Assembly (NCBI GenBank): GCA_049296795.1
Contig: JBAQTC010000054.1
Span: forward strand, 62,001-126,000
Length of the DNA stretch: 64,000 nt
DNA from: CAXNKH01 sp049296795
GTDB lineage: Bacteria; Pseudomonadota; Gammaproteobacteria; Burkholderiales; Burkholderiaceae_C
Direction: 5' to 3'
The translations under genes and the position numbers were made by a program. The notes beneath the pieces are model-generated. The model saw nothing but the letters and a program-made list of their open reading frames with translations. It had not been told where the DNA came from and searched no databases. This document shows, piece by piece, positions 32,637 through 41,301 of the stretch. The first letter of the stretch is position 1, and each line of letters starts with the position of its first letter.

Positions 32637-33332
32637 TTACTCGAACCCACCCGAGCGCCTAATTTCTGCAGCCTGCGGGCTGGCCAGCAGTTCAACCAAC
32701 ATCCTGGCCGCTTGCGGTTGTTCGGTCTGGCTACATACCGCCGCGGTATAGACCGTGGCCAGCTCAAACTGCTGCGGCAAACGGGCCACCAGCTCAACGC
32801 CGGGGGCGAAAATAATTTCAGTCACCTGGGTACAACCGATCAGGCCTGACTCGGGCGACGAGGCCATCTCAAGCATGGCGGTCGCTCCATTGGGGAATGG
32901 CCGCAAGCGAGGGGTCAAAGCTTCATCGATGCCCAACTCCACCAGCACCTTCATAAAATGGATTCCAGCCGTGGCTTTGGCGGGATCAGGGAAATAAATA
33001 CCCCGGGCAGCCAGCAAAGCCGATCTCAAAGCATCAGGCGTATCGACAGTCGGTGCGACTTCCCCCGTTTTTACGGCAATGCCGGTCTTGACCCGGCCCA
33101 AAGGACTAGCGCTGCCAGCGCTGACCTGGCCCGTGGCCGTGAGCTGATCGATCAAGGCCTGGGTCAGGATCAGCACATCACAGGGTGCACCGGAGAGCAG
33201 TTTGTCCCGCATCATCCCCACCGCACCGTATGTCCCCGCAATCGCGCGACCTGATTCTGCAAAAAACCGGCCCTGCAATTCAGAGACCAGGCCCTGGGCA
33301 GCACCACCACTCAACACATTCAATGTACTCAT
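32637..33332 (-). CDS. ModA-like solute-binding protein without signal peptide
   Basis: A 231-residue protein with the type II binding-protein fold of molybdate-binding ModA, as shown by NVLSGGAAQGLVSELQGRF, GAVGMMRDKLLSGAPCDVLI and RGIYFPDPAKATAGIHFMKVL. There is no signal peptide, and no modB or modC is nearby, so molybdate import is unlikely. Its ATG begins one base after the Bug-receptor stop, so the two are co-transcribed. A second protein of the same family lies at 56100-56852, and that one has a signal peptide. Family call is good; function unknown. Confidence 0.75.
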   Translation of the reverse strand: MSTLNVLSGGAAQGLVSELQGRFFAESGRAIAGTYGAVGMMRDKLLSGAPCDVLILTQALIDQLTATGQVSAGSASPLGRVKTGIAVKTGEVAPTVDTPDALRSALLAARGIYFPDPAKATAGIHFMKVLVELGIDEALTPRLRPFPNGATAMLEMASSPESGLIGCTQVTEIIFAPGVELVARLPQQFELATVYTAAVCSQTEQPQAARMLVELLASPQAAEIRRSGGFE

Positions 33333-33333
33333 T

Positions 33334-34305
33334 TCAATCGGCCTTAATGCCGGCGGCCTTGATCACCCCGGCCCATTTGGCAATGTCGTCCCGGGTGTAT
33401 TTCTCGAAAACTTCAGGCGTCATCACCATCGCGACAGCCCCTTGCTTGGCCCAAAGCTGACGCACCTCGCTTTGCCCCACGATTTTCGACACCGCTTCGT
33501 TGAGCCGCTCAACCACCGCTTTGGACGTACCTCTGGGGGCCATCAGCCCGAGCCAAATGGTGGCCTCATATCCAGCCACCCCAGATTCGCTCAGTGTTGG
33601 TACATCAGGCAACACATCAGACCGAACTTTGCCCGTGGTGGCAATCGCTTTGACCTTGCCGGCCTTCACCTGCTCAGCCATGGTGGTGACCGCATCGAAC
33701 ATCATGTCAACCTGGCCACCGATGACGTCGGTACGCGCACCCGAACTGCCTTTGTAGGGAATGTGAACTAAAAAAGTCCCCGACATGCTCTTGAACAATT
33801 CGCCCGCCATGTGATAAGGCGTTCCCTGCCCAGAGGATGCATAGTTGAGTTTGCCGGGCTTGGCCAAGGCCAACTTGATCACATCGCCTGTCGTTGCCGC
33901 GGCCAGGGCTGGGTGAGCCACCAGCACCAGGTCGGAGTAATTGATGGGTGCCACCGGAATAAAGTCGCGCAGCAAGGCAAACGGCTTATTCGCAATCAGC
34001 GACTCATTGACCGTGTGGGTGTTGGACATCATCAGCAAGGTGTAACCATCGGCTGGTGCTTTGGCCGCCACGTCGGTGCCGATGATGGAGCCAGCACCGG
34101 GCCGGTTCTCCACCACAAAGGTTTGACCCAGGCTGTCTTGCAGACGCAAGGCGATGAATCGAGCGTAGTTATCAGCCGGTCCCCCCGCCGCAAAAGGAAC
34201 CACGATTTTCACGGTACGGGACGGGTAATTTTGAGCCGCAGCCGGGGGCAGACCCAGCACAGCCGTCAAACCCAAACTCAGGCACAGGGTATTGAAAATT
34301 CGCAT
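33334..34305 (-). CDS. Bug family solute-binding receptor, second
   Basis: A 323-residue periplasmic Bug/TctC receptor. AAGGAG lies upstream of ATG 34305, and a signal peptide covers about residues 1-24 (ending PPAAAQ). Hallmarks are KIVVPFAAGGPADNYARF, VENRPGAGSIIGTDVAAKA, HIPYKGSSGARTDVIGGQVD and GVAGYEATIWLGLMAP. It forms a unit with the downstream ModA-like gene. No TctAB is present. Its ligand may be related to that of the third Bug receptor next to it, though the two are clearly diverged. Confidence 0.92.
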   Translation of the reverse strand: MRIFNTLCLSLGLTAVLGLPPAAAQNYPSRTVKIVVPFAAGGPADNYARFIALRLQDSLGQTFVVENRPGAGSIIGTDVAAKAPADGYTLLMMSNTHTVNESLIANKPFALLRDFIPVAPINYSDLVLVAHPALAAATTGDVIKLALAKPGKLNYASSGQGTPYHMAGELFKSMSGTFLVHIPYKGSSGARTDVIGGQVDMMFDAVTTMAEQVKAGKVKAIATTGKVRSDVLPDVPTLSESGVAGYEATIWLGLMAPRGTSKAVVERLNEAVSKIVGQSEVRQLWAKQGAVAMVMTPEVFEKYTRDDIAKWAGVIKAAGIKAD

Positions 34306-34368
34306 TCCGTTTCTCCTTTTCAGCATTCCATTATTCACAACACAGTCTAGGTTCGCGTCTGCTTTTGG

Positions 34369-34490
34369 TTGCTGATGCGACCGGGGCAAATGGCTGCGTG
34401 AATGTCCGCCGCCCTTTGGGCTCCCCCTTTATTTCACTGCGCCATCCACCCCAATCACATCAGCAGGCAGAATTTCTGACTTGCCGACTT
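34369..34490. repeat. Dispersed intergenic repeat, type B copy
   Basis: About 120 bp here align with 44735-44858. Over the 85-base core the two differ at roughly nine positions by eye. Shared blocks include TTTCACTGCGCCATCCACCC and CATCAGCAGGCA. The central part (about GTCCGCCGCCCTTTGGGCTC) resembles the type A repeats. It fills most of the gap between two Bug-receptor genes. Confidence 0.75.
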
Positions 34491-34513
34491 GAATAAAAGA
34501 GCGGCTAATGGGA

Positions 34514-35482
34514 TTAGTTTAATTTTCCAATCCGCTTGACCACGTCAACCATGCGCTTGGCATCGAGCTGAACATATTTCTCAAAATCAGCCGAATCCTG
34601 GAACAGCACCGGGCTGCCCGCACCCTGAATCACTTCGTTGACCTTGGCATCGGCTGCGGCAAATTTGGCGGCAGCGCGCAAGCGTTGCGCTATCGGTTCG
34701 GGCGTGGCCGACGGAATGAACAAACCCGACCACTGGGCGTACTCCACATTCAGGCCGCTGTCCTTGATACTGGGCACTTCGGGCATGGAAGCCAAGCGAC
34801 CGTTGCCCCAATGCGCCAAAACCCGCAACTTGCCGGCCTTGATGTGCTGCAACACGGTGGCCGGGCCGGTAGAGATCGCATCAATTTGTCCACCTAACAA
34901 AGCCACCACCGCCGGGGCAGCCCCGGTGAAAGGCACATGTGTCATTTTGATGCCGGCGCTTTGCGCCAGAATTTCCATCGGTACGTGCATGGTCCCGTAG
35001 TTACCGGAGGAACCGTAGTTGATCGCAGTCGGGCGCTTCTTGGCGTCTTCAACAAAGTCGGAAAAACTTTTCCATGGCGCATCGGCACGCACCGCCAGTA
35101 CCGTGGGGTCGGCCGTAAAACGGGCAATCGGTCGCAAATCGCCCAGTGCGTACATCTGGGACCGACCGAGCACCACATCAGCTTCAGGAATCACGGTCAG
35201 CGAGGACAGTGCCAGCACCACCGTGTGCCCGTCGGGCTTGGCTTTGGCGGTGTAAGCCATGCCAATGCCACCACCGGCGCCAGCCCTGTTCTCGATCACC
35301 ACCGGCTGCCCCAAGTCGCGTGCCATGGCTTCAGCCACCGGTCTGGCCACCAAATCGGCCAAGCCTCCGGGCGGGAAAGGAACCACCATGGTGATGGAAC
35401 GGGCGGGCCATGGGGTTTGGGCCAAGGCCAGTGTGGCCGAGCCCAAAAGGCAGGCAGCCAACAATCGAATACGGTGTTTCAT
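34514..35482 (-). CDS. Bug family solute-binding receptor, third
   Basis: A 322-residue periplasmic Bug/TctC receptor. CAGGAG lies upstream of ATG 35482; a signal peptide covers residues 1-21 (ending TLALAQ). It shows MVVPFPPGGLADLVARPVAE, VIENRAGAGGGIGMAYTAKA and HVPFTGAAPAVVALLGGQID. It diverges from an FAH-family hydrolase gene 118 bp away, which may be its functional partner. No membrane components of a tripartite transporter are in the window. Confidence 0.92.
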   Translation of the reverse strand: MKHRIRLLAACLLGSATLALAQTPWPARSITMVVPFPPGGLADLVARPVAEAMARDLGQPVVIENRAGAGGGIGMAYTAKAKPDGHTVVLALSSLTVIPEADVVLGRSQMYALGDLRPIARFTADPTVLAVRADAPWKSFSDFVEDAKKRPTAINYGSSGNYGTMHVPMEILAQSAGIKMTHVPFTGAAPAVVALLGGQIDAISTGPATVLQHIKAGKLRVLAHWGNGRLASMPEVPSIKDSGLNVEYAQWSGLFIPSATPEPIAQRLRAAAKFAAADAKVNEVIQGAGSPVLFQDSADFEKYVQLDAKRMVDVVKRIGKLN

Positions 35483-35600
35483 GAAATCTCCTGATCTGTT
35501 ACGCAAGCGCTTTCCGCTGTGCTTGGGGCGCGTGCGGCATGCTAGCATGTCGCGCTTAGCTTTACCCCGGGGGAAACCCCGCTTCATTCTTTTCTCATCC

Positions 35601-36473
35601 ATGAAAATCGTTACTTATCGCCATCAAGGTCAAATCGGTGTCGGACTGGTCTCGGCCGATCTGCAAACTGTCGCTCCGTTTGACCTGCCCGCTGCCCAAC
35701 GTGAACTCGGTGCACTGCCGCTGATCGAAGCTCAGGCTGCCGGGGCTAAATGGCCCGCCACCCTGGCCGCTCTGAAACTGAGCGAATTGCAAGTCATCGC
35801 CCCGATTCCGCGGCCTCGTCGCAATATTTTTTGCGTTGGCAAGAATTACCACGCCCACGCCCGGGAATTCGCCGGCAGCGGCTTTGACAGCAGTGCGGCA
35901 GCGGGTGCCATTCCCCAAGTGCCGATCATTTTCTCCAAAGTCCCGGAGTCGGTGATTGGCCCCAACGCCCATATCGTGATTCCGACCGAAGTCTCTACCG
36001 CGATCGATTACGAAGTCGAACTTGCCGTGATCATCGGCAAAGGTGGTAAAGGCATCAGCGCGCAGGACGCCATGGGTCATGTCTGGGGCTACACCATCAT
36101 CAACGACGTCACGGCGCGCGACTGGCAAGGCCGCCATTCCCAGTGGTTGCTGGGCAAGTCGTTCGACACGTTCTGCCCGATGGGCCCCTACTTGGTCAGC
36201 GCCGACGAACTCGACGGCGCGAACACCCAGGTTCGCTGCTTGGTCAACGGCGAATTGCGGCAAAACGCCAGCACCACCGACTTGATTTTCAATATTCCGA
36301 CCCTGATCGAGACCCTGTCCGCCGGCATCACGCTCTACCCCGGCGACATCATCGCCACGGGCACCCCGGTCGGCGTCGGAATTGGTTTCAAACCGCCCAA
36401 ATACCTCAAGGCCGGTGATGTGGTTCGGGTTGAAATCGATGGCATTGGTGCCATGGACAACCCGCTGGTTTGA
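35601..36473 (+). CDS. Fumarylacetoacetate hydrolase (FAH) family protein
   Basis: A 290-residue cytoplasmic enzyme of the FAH superfamily, which cleaves C-C bonds or decarboxylates in degradation of aromatic acids. The catalytic core is seen in FCVGKNYHAHAREFAG, the metal-ligating Glu pair around IDYEVELAVIIGKGGKGIS, INDVTARDWQ and GDIIATGTPVGVG. Close relatives include 5-oxopent-3-ene-1,2,5-tricarboxylate decarboxylase, acylpyruvases and 2-hydroxyhepta-diene-dioate isomerases; sequence alone does not decide. ATG 35601 starts the family N-terminus. It is divergent from the Bug receptor, hinting at a shared substrate. Confidence 0.88.
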   Translation: MKIVTYRHQGQIGVGLVSADLQTVAPFDLPAAQRELGALPLIEAQAAGAKWPATLAALKLSELQVIAPIPRPRRNIFCVGKNYHAHAREFAGSGFDSSAAAGAIPQVPIIFSKVPESVIGPNAHIVIPTEVSTAIDYEVELAVIIGKGGKGISAQDAMGHVWGYTIINDVTARDWQGRHSQWLLGKSFDTFCPMGPYLVSADELDGANTQVRCLVNGELRQNASTTDLIFNIPTLIETLSAGITLYPGDIIATGTPVGVGIGFKPPKYLKAGDVVRVEIDGIGAMDNPLV

Positions 36474-36559
36474 ACCTATTGATGTTTTCATAAATGATGA
36501 CAAACGAGAGCCATGTCAACTTGGGCTTTTTTGGCTCAGGAGGAGGGCAGCAGCGCACT

Positions 36560-36622
36560 CAGCTCCGCGGCTGTCCCCCTTGCCGGCCAAGGGCCGACAA
36601 TTCCTCCTTGATGCCGCTGCGC
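36560..36622. repeat. Dispersed intergenic repeat, type A copy (direct)
   Basis: It starts with CAGCTCCGCGGCTGTCCCCC and ends with CTCCTTGATGCCGCTGCGCT, like 12481-12531, but has a longer middle containing CCGGCCAAGGGCCGACAATT. It faces the inverted copy at 36712-36768. Confidence 0.8.
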
Positions 36623-36711
36623 TGAGCGCACCACTGCCCTGCTCCTGCCAAGGTATTGGGTTTTCCAGCGCTCAGTAGCAACTCTCATTGATGCCCGGGT
36701 GTTTGGGGTGG

Positions 36712-36768
36712 GCGGCGCAGCGGCATCAAGGCGGAGGCCACAGGCCGGGGGACAGCCGCGGAGCTGCC
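36712..36768. repeat. Dispersed intergenic repeat, type A copy (inverted)
   Basis: It reads GCGCAGCGGCATCAAGGCGG, then GGGGGACAGCCGCGGAGCTG, the reverse complement of the direct copy at 36560-36622, 90 bp away. Together they could form a long cruciform or mRNA hairpin between the convergent genes. Confidence 0.8.
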
Positions 36769-36882
36769 CACCCCGGGCGCCTGGGCGTACACACCGTTCG
36801 GTGCCAAGTTCCTTGCGCCAGAAGAGTCTATCGCTGCCGTGAATTTCGTAACTTAATAGGATGATTGCTCTGGGATCAGGCG

Positions 36883-37926
36883 CTAAAGCAGCAACGGCGG
36901 CTCCTGCATGGCTTCGATCTGGTCTTGCAACATCTGGATCTGCCCTTTCCAGTAATCGCTGCTGCCAAACCAAGGGAAATTGATCGGGAAGATCGGGTCA
37001 TTCCAACGCCGGGCCAGCCAGGCGCTGTAATGGATTAAACGCAGGGTGCGCAGTGGCTCGATCAAGGCCAGTTCGCGCCGATCGAACTCGCGAAACTGCT
37101 CGTAGCCATCGAGCAAAATCCCCAATTGCCGAGTCTGTTGAGCCCGATTGCCCGAAGCCAGCATCCACAGGTCTTGCACCGCAGGGCCGCTACGGGCATC
37201 GTCCAGATCAACAAAATGCGGACCCGGTCCGGCCGCTACGGGGACCTCGGTGGGGGTCCACAAAATGTTGCCGGGGTGGCAGTCGCCATGCAGCCGAATG
37301 CGGTGAATCCCAGAGTCCGAAGGCCGCGCTGCAACAGCGCTGAGGCAATCATGGCTGGCAATCAGCTCTAACGCCTCCTGACAGACCCGCGCCCAAGGCG
37401 CTTGTACATCGAGCGGCAACTGGTCATTGGCCAGCAACCAATCGCGCGAGGCCACGCCAAAACTCTGGAGGTCGAGGTCTGGACGGTGCTCAAACCGGGC
37501 TTGACCACCCACCGTGTGAATGCGCGCCAAAAACCGGCCAATCCATTCCAGCGTTTGAGCGTCATCGAGTTCGGGCATGCGCCCGCCTCGACGCGGACTG
37601 ACACTGAAGGAAAAACCACCGAAGTGCTGCAAGCTCCGACCTTGCAAAAGCAAAGGCCCGATCATGGGAATTTCGGCAGCCATCAACTCGGCAGAAAAAT
37701 CGTGCTCCTCCTGAATTTGCGCATCACTCCAGCGCTCGGGCCGGTAGAACTTGGCAACCACGACCGAACCATCTTCCAAGTGAATTTGATAAACCCGGTT
37801 TTCATACGAACTCAAGCCCAGCAAGCGTCCGTCGCCGTACAGACCGACGCTGGCCAGAGCGTCAAGCACCAGATCGGGCGTCAACGTATGAAACGGGTGT
37901 GCGGGCGGTTGGCTTTCTGAGTTCAT
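36883..37926 (-). CDS. srkA: Stress response kinase SrkA (YihE family)
   Basis: A 347-residue cytoplasmic Ser/Thr kinase of the SrkA/YihE type, known in E. coli to protect cells from stress-induced death. It has the ATP site GLSSYENRVYQIHLEDGSVVVA in spirit with the invariant Lys in VVAKFYRPERW, the catalytic loop RLHGDCHPGNILW and the metal-binding FVDLDDARSGPAVQDLW. I start at ATG 37926, just after a stretch belonging to the neighbouring ABC permease frame. It ends facing the FAH gene across a repeat-filled spacer. Identification is good. Confidence 0.9.
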   Translation of the reverse strand: MNSESQPPAHPFHTLTPDLVLDALASVGLYGDGRLLGLSSYENRVYQIHLEDGSVVVAKFYRPERWSDAQIQEEHDFSAELMAAEIPMIGPLLLQGRSLQHFGGFSFSVSPRRGGRMPELDDAQTLEWIGRFLARIHTVGGQARFEHRPDLDLQSFGVASRDWLLANDQLPLDVQAPWARVCQEALELIASHDCLSAVAARPSDSGIHRIRLHGDCHPGNILWTPTEVPVAAGPGPHFVDLDDARSGPAVQDLWMLASGNRAQQTRQLGILLDGYEQFREFDRRELALIEPLRTLRLIHYSAWLARRWNDPIFPINFPWFGSSDYWKGQIQMLQDQIEAMQEPPLLL

Positions 37927-37931
37927 ATTGG

Positions 37932-38756
37932 CTAAACAGAAAACCGCTTGCGCGTGAGCGCCAGCGCCAGCCAAAACGACAATACGGTGGTGAGCAGCAG
38001 TACCGCTGCGTGGCGCAGGGCTTCGCTAGGCCACTGATTCATAAACAAAGGCCGAACCAGTTCCACCACATGGGTCAGGGGCAAGCCATCCGAGATGGTT
38101 TTGACCAGCGGCGGCAATTGCTCGCGCGGAAAAAACACCCCGCTTAAAAACATCATGGGTGTCAGAAACAAAGTGAAGAAATAAGTAAAGAAATCGTAAC
38201 CCTTGGCCAAAGCATTGAAGATCAAGGCGATGCAAGAAAAAGTAATTCCGGCGCCCAGCAAAACAAACCAAGCCAACACCAATTTGGGACTGCTGCTGAT
38301 GCCCAGCGCCAGCATCACAGCCAGGATGGCTGTCACCGTGAACAAAGATTTGAAAGCAGCCCACAGCATTTCAGCCAACACCACATCGTCTAGGCTGATG
38401 GGCGCATTCATGATGCCGTCCCAAGTTTTTTGAACATGCATTCTGGAAAATGCCGAATACAAAGCTTCGAATGAAGCTGCATTCATGGCGCTCATGCAGA
38501 TCGAACCACTGGCCAAGAATAACAAGTAAGGAACGACGATTTCCCCCTGGGGACTGGGCAGTTTGACCTGCCCCACCAACTCCCCCATGCCATAACCAAA
38601 AGCCAGCAACCACATCAAAGGTTCGGCGATATTGCCCAGCAGACTGGGAATTGCCAGCTTGCGCCAGACCAACAAGTTGCGCAAAAACACAGGCCAAAAG
38701 CGCAGCGACAACACCGGTGGCCGCCAGATGCTCGGACTTGAATCAGCGTGAGCCAT
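37932..38756 (-). CDS. ABC-2 type transporter permease, NodJ-like
   Basis: A 274-residue inner-membrane permease with about six hydrophobic helices. It closely matches the NodJ/ABC-2 pattern: FLRNLLVWRKLAIPSLLGNI at the N-terminus, MNAASFEALYSAFSRMHVQ, the TWDGIMNAPISLDDVVLAE loop and PMMFLSGVFFPREQLP. Its ATG overlaps the ATPase stop by one base (TGATG). Rhizobial NodIJ exports lipo-chitin signals, but such pairs are widespread in non-nodulating Burkholderiales, so the cargo here is unknown. Confidence 0.9.
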   Translation of the reverse strand: MAHADSSPSIWRPPVLSLRFWPVFLRNLLVWRKLAIPSLLGNIAEPLMWLLAFGYGMGELVGQVKLPSPQGEIVVPYLLFLASGSICMSAMNAASFEALYSAFSRMHVQKTWDGIMNAPISLDDVVLAEMLWAAFKSLFTVTAILAVMLALGISSSPKLVLAWFVLLGAGITFSCIALIFNALAKGYDFFTYFFTLFLTPMMFLSGVFFPREQLPPLVKTISDGLPLTHVVELVRPLFMNQWPSEALRHAAVLLLTTVLSFWLALALTRKRFSV

Positions 38757-39694
38757 CAGCCGTCCTCCCTGATTTGACGCCCGGTTAGCTTGAGGAACAA
38801 GTCTTCCAAGTTGGCGGGTCGATGCAGCGTACGCAACTGCGGCTGAGTCAGCAAGGCATTGAGCAGGGCCCGCGCATCATGGGTGTAGAAAAACAGCGTT
38901 TCGCCGCTGCATTCGACTCGGCTGGCCAGCGCCTTCAGCGGCGAGTCCTGCAAGGCCAGGGCGCCAGCACCGTAGACCTCAACCACTTCGGGCTCCAGGT
39001 ACTGGGCGATCAGGTCCCGCGGGCGACCCTCGGCAATTTTTTTCCCATGATCAAGTACCAATAGCCTGGAACACAAGCGCTCGGCTTCGTCCATGAAATG
39101 CGTCGTCAGCAGGATCGATTTCCCCTGTTGCAACAACAGCTGCAAGCGCTCCCACATCAAATGCCGGGCCTGCGGATCGAGCCCCGTGGTGGGCTCATCG
39201 AGCAGCAGCAACTCGGGATCATTGACCAGCGCGCGCGCCAAACTGAGCCGCCTCTTCATGCCGCCAGACAGTTCGCCGGGCTTGCTCTTGGCCTTGTGGA
39301 GCAGCGCTGCAAACTCCAGCAGTTGTGGAATTCGCTTCGCTATGTCAGCGTCTTTCATTCCGAAATAACGACCGTAGACCAGCAGGTTTTCAGCGCAATT
39401 GAAATCGGGGTCGAGCGTGTCCATCTGACTGACCACCCCCAGCCGGGTCTTGATCGCCAGCGCATCTTGCGGCATAGCCCATCCCGGCTGATCAGCAAAA
39501 GCATAGTGAATCTGTCCGCTATCGGGCCGGCTCAAGCCCAGGCACATACGCAACGTGGTGGTCTTGCCCGCGCCGTTGGGTCCGATCACCCCCAGACATT
39601 CCCCCGGTGAAATAGCGAATGTCAAATCGCTCACCGCCACGCTGTCACCGTAGTTTTTACACAGACGGTTGGCTTGCAACAGGGAAGAAGTCAT
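38756..39694 (-). CDS. ABC transporter ATPase, NodI-like
   Basis: A 312-residue ATPase for the NodJ-like permease. Walker A is GPNGAGKTTTLRM, the signature ELSGGMKRRLSLARAL and Walker B LLLLDEPTTGLDP, with LTTHFMDEAERLCSR after it. This is the NodI/CcmA-type drug or polysaccharide exporter ATPase. I prefer ATG 39694 over an in-frame TTG at 39706. It lies 18 bp after amn and is coupled to the permease gene. Confidence 0.92.
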   Translation of the reverse strand: MTSSLLQANRLCKNYGDSVAVSDLTFAISPGECLGVIGPNGAGKTTTLRMCLGLSRPDSGQIHYAFADQPGWAMPQDALAIKTRLGVVSQMDTLDPDFNCAENLLVYGRYFGMKDADIAKRIPQLLEFAALLHKAKSKPGELSGGMKRRLSLARALVNDPELLLLDEPTTGLDPQARHLMWERLQLLLQQGKSILLTTHFMDEAERLCSRLLVLDHGKKIAEGRPRDLIAQYLEPEVVEVYGAGALALQDSPLKALASRVECSGETLFFYTHDARALLNALLTQPQLRTLHRPANLEDLFLKLTGRQIREDG

Positions 39695-39712
39695 CGCTGG
39701 GTGCAACCGTTT

Positions 39713-41212
39713 TTATTGAAAAGCGACTTCATTGAAACTGCGCAGTTTTCGGCTGTGCAGTTTGTCAATGCCTTGCTCGCGCAACAGCTCGATAGCACGC
39801 ATACCAATGCGCAGGTGCTGATCGACCCGTTCCCGGTAAAAATGGTTGGCCATGCCCGGCAACTTGATTTCACCATGCAGGGGTTTGTCGCTCACGCACA
39901 GCAAAGTACCGTAAGGCACCCGGAAACGAAAACCGTTGGCCGCAATGGTCGCACTCTCCATGTCCAGTGCCACTGCCCGGCTCTGACTGAAACGACGCTG
40001 CGGCTTGTTGTCGGGCAACAATTCCCAATTGCGGTTGTCGGTGCTCGCCACAGTACCGGTGCGCATCAGGGTCTTGAGCTCGGGGCCGGTGACTTGTGTC
40101 ACATCGGCCACCGCTTGCTCCAGCGCCACCTGAATTTCGGCCAACGCCGGGATCGGAACCCACAGCGGCAGCTCTTCGTCCAGCACATGGTCTTCTCGGA
40201 CATAGGCATGGGCCAGCACGTAATCGCCCAGTTGTTGGCTGTTGCGCAGTCCAGCGCAATGTCCCAGCATCAACCAGGTATGCGGTCGAATCACGGCGAT
40301 GTGATCAGTAATGGTTTTGGCATTGGCCGGGCCGACACCGATATTGACCATGGTGATACCGCTTCGATCGGCGCGCATCAAGTGGTAGGCCGGCATTTGC
40401 GGCAGACTCGGCGGCGCCAGCCCACGCTCATCACCCGGTTCGCCGGGCAAACCAACCCGGCGTGTCACCACATTGCCGGGCTGAACAAAAGCCACATACT
40501 CGCTGTTCGGATCCGCCATGGCGGCCTGACCCAGACGAACAAATTCATTGATGTAGAACTGGTAATTGGTGAACAACACAAAGTTCTGGAACCACTCGGG
40601 CGCGGTACCGGTGTAGTGACGCAAGCGCTGCAGCGAATAATCAACCCGCGGCGCTGTGAACAGGGACAAAGGCTGAGCCTCGCCAGCATTCGATACATGG
40701 GTTCCGTTGGCAATCCCGTCGTCCATGGCAGCCAGGTCGGGCAGGTCAAACACTTCGCGCATTTGTTGTCTGCGCTGCAAACTCATGCTGCCTTCCACAT
40801 GGTCATGCTCAACAAATGAGAAATGCACCGGAATGGGTTGGTTACTGGTGCCGACCTCTAGCTCGCCGCCATGGTTGTTCAGGAGCAGGCGGAACTGCTC
40901 CAGGTAGTAATCCCCAAACAGGTCTGGCCGTGTCAGAGTGGTCTCGTAACGGCCAACCCCAGCAACAAAACCATAGCTCAATCTCTGACTGTCGTTCTCA
41001 CCCGTTGCCGCTTGGGCCACGCTATCCGTATGTATCCGGACAAATGGGTAGCAGGCCCGGACATGACCCTGCAAGGCTTGGCCCGCCACATAACGGTTCA
41101 TGGCCCATCGCAGATGTGCCAGGCTGGCATCGTAAATCCGACGCACCTGGTCTAGCGCCTGGGCCGGATCAGTAAAACGAGCTGGGGCAATGAAAGCAGG
41201 TAGATTAGCCAT
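39713..41212 (-). CDS. amn: AMP nucleosidase
   Basis: A 499-residue cytoplasmic enzyme that splits AMP to adenine and ribose-5-phosphate, helping to control adenylate levels. The N-terminal domain has YPFVRIHTDSVAQ, and the catalytic domain of the nucleoside-phosphorylase fold has ITMVNIGVGPANAKTITDHI, LMLGHCAGLRNSQQLGDYVL and VALDMESATIAANGFRFRVP, with the conserved Asp-Met-Glu. Start at ATG 41212 gives MANLPAFI; an upstream GTG (41227) is possible. Length agrees with the family. Confidence 0.93.
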   Translation of the reverse strand: MANLPAFIAPARFTDPAQALDQVRRIYDASLAHLRWAMNRYVAGQALQGHVRACYPFVRIHTDSVAQAATGENDSQRLSYGFVAGVGRYETTLTRPDLFGDYYLEQFRLLLNNHGGELEVGTSNQPIPVHFSFVEHDHVEGSMSLQRRQQMREVFDLPDLAAMDDGIANGTHVSNAGEAQPLSLFTAPRVDYSLQRLRHYTGTAPEWFQNFVLFTNYQFYINEFVRLGQAAMADPNSEYVAFVQPGNVVTRRVGLPGEPGDERGLAPPSLPQMPAYHLMRADRSGITMVNIGVGPANAKTITDHIAVIRPHTWLMLGHCAGLRNSQQLGDYVLAHAYVREDHVLDEELPLWVPIPALAEIQVALEQAVADVTQVTGPELKTLMRTGTVASTDNRNWELLPDNKPQRRFSQSRAVALDMESATIAANGFRFRVPYGTLLCVSDKPLHGEIKLPGMANHFYRERVDQHLRIGMRAIELLREQGIDKLHSRKLRSFNEVAFQ

Positions 41213-41301
41213 GGGGTGATTGTCCACGCAGCGCGTTGGATAATCGTGGCTGCTTTGACAAGATATTTGAATTTAATCCGATTTGAACGGCAGGACAGGC
41301 T

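Larger units (their letters stand above)
36474..36882. other. Gene-free spacer between convergent genes, rich in repeats
   Basis: This 409-bp stretch lies between the 3' ends of the FAH gene and srkA. It carries two facing repeat copies (36560-36622 and 36712-36768). I see no coding sequence, RNA gene or clear T-tailed terminator in the rest. Confidence 0.75.

Noticed and set aside
32637..33332. Molybdate transporter locus
   Set aside because: No modB, modC or modE is nearby and the protein lacks a signal peptide, so only the fold, not the function, is supported.
37932..39694. Nodulation-factor exporter NodIJ
   Set aside because: The family match is strong, but no other nod genes are present, so a nodulation role is not supported.
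39674..40819. 381-codon plus-strand frame opposite amn
   Set aside because: Antisense to a conserved AMP nucleosidase, with no domain of its own.
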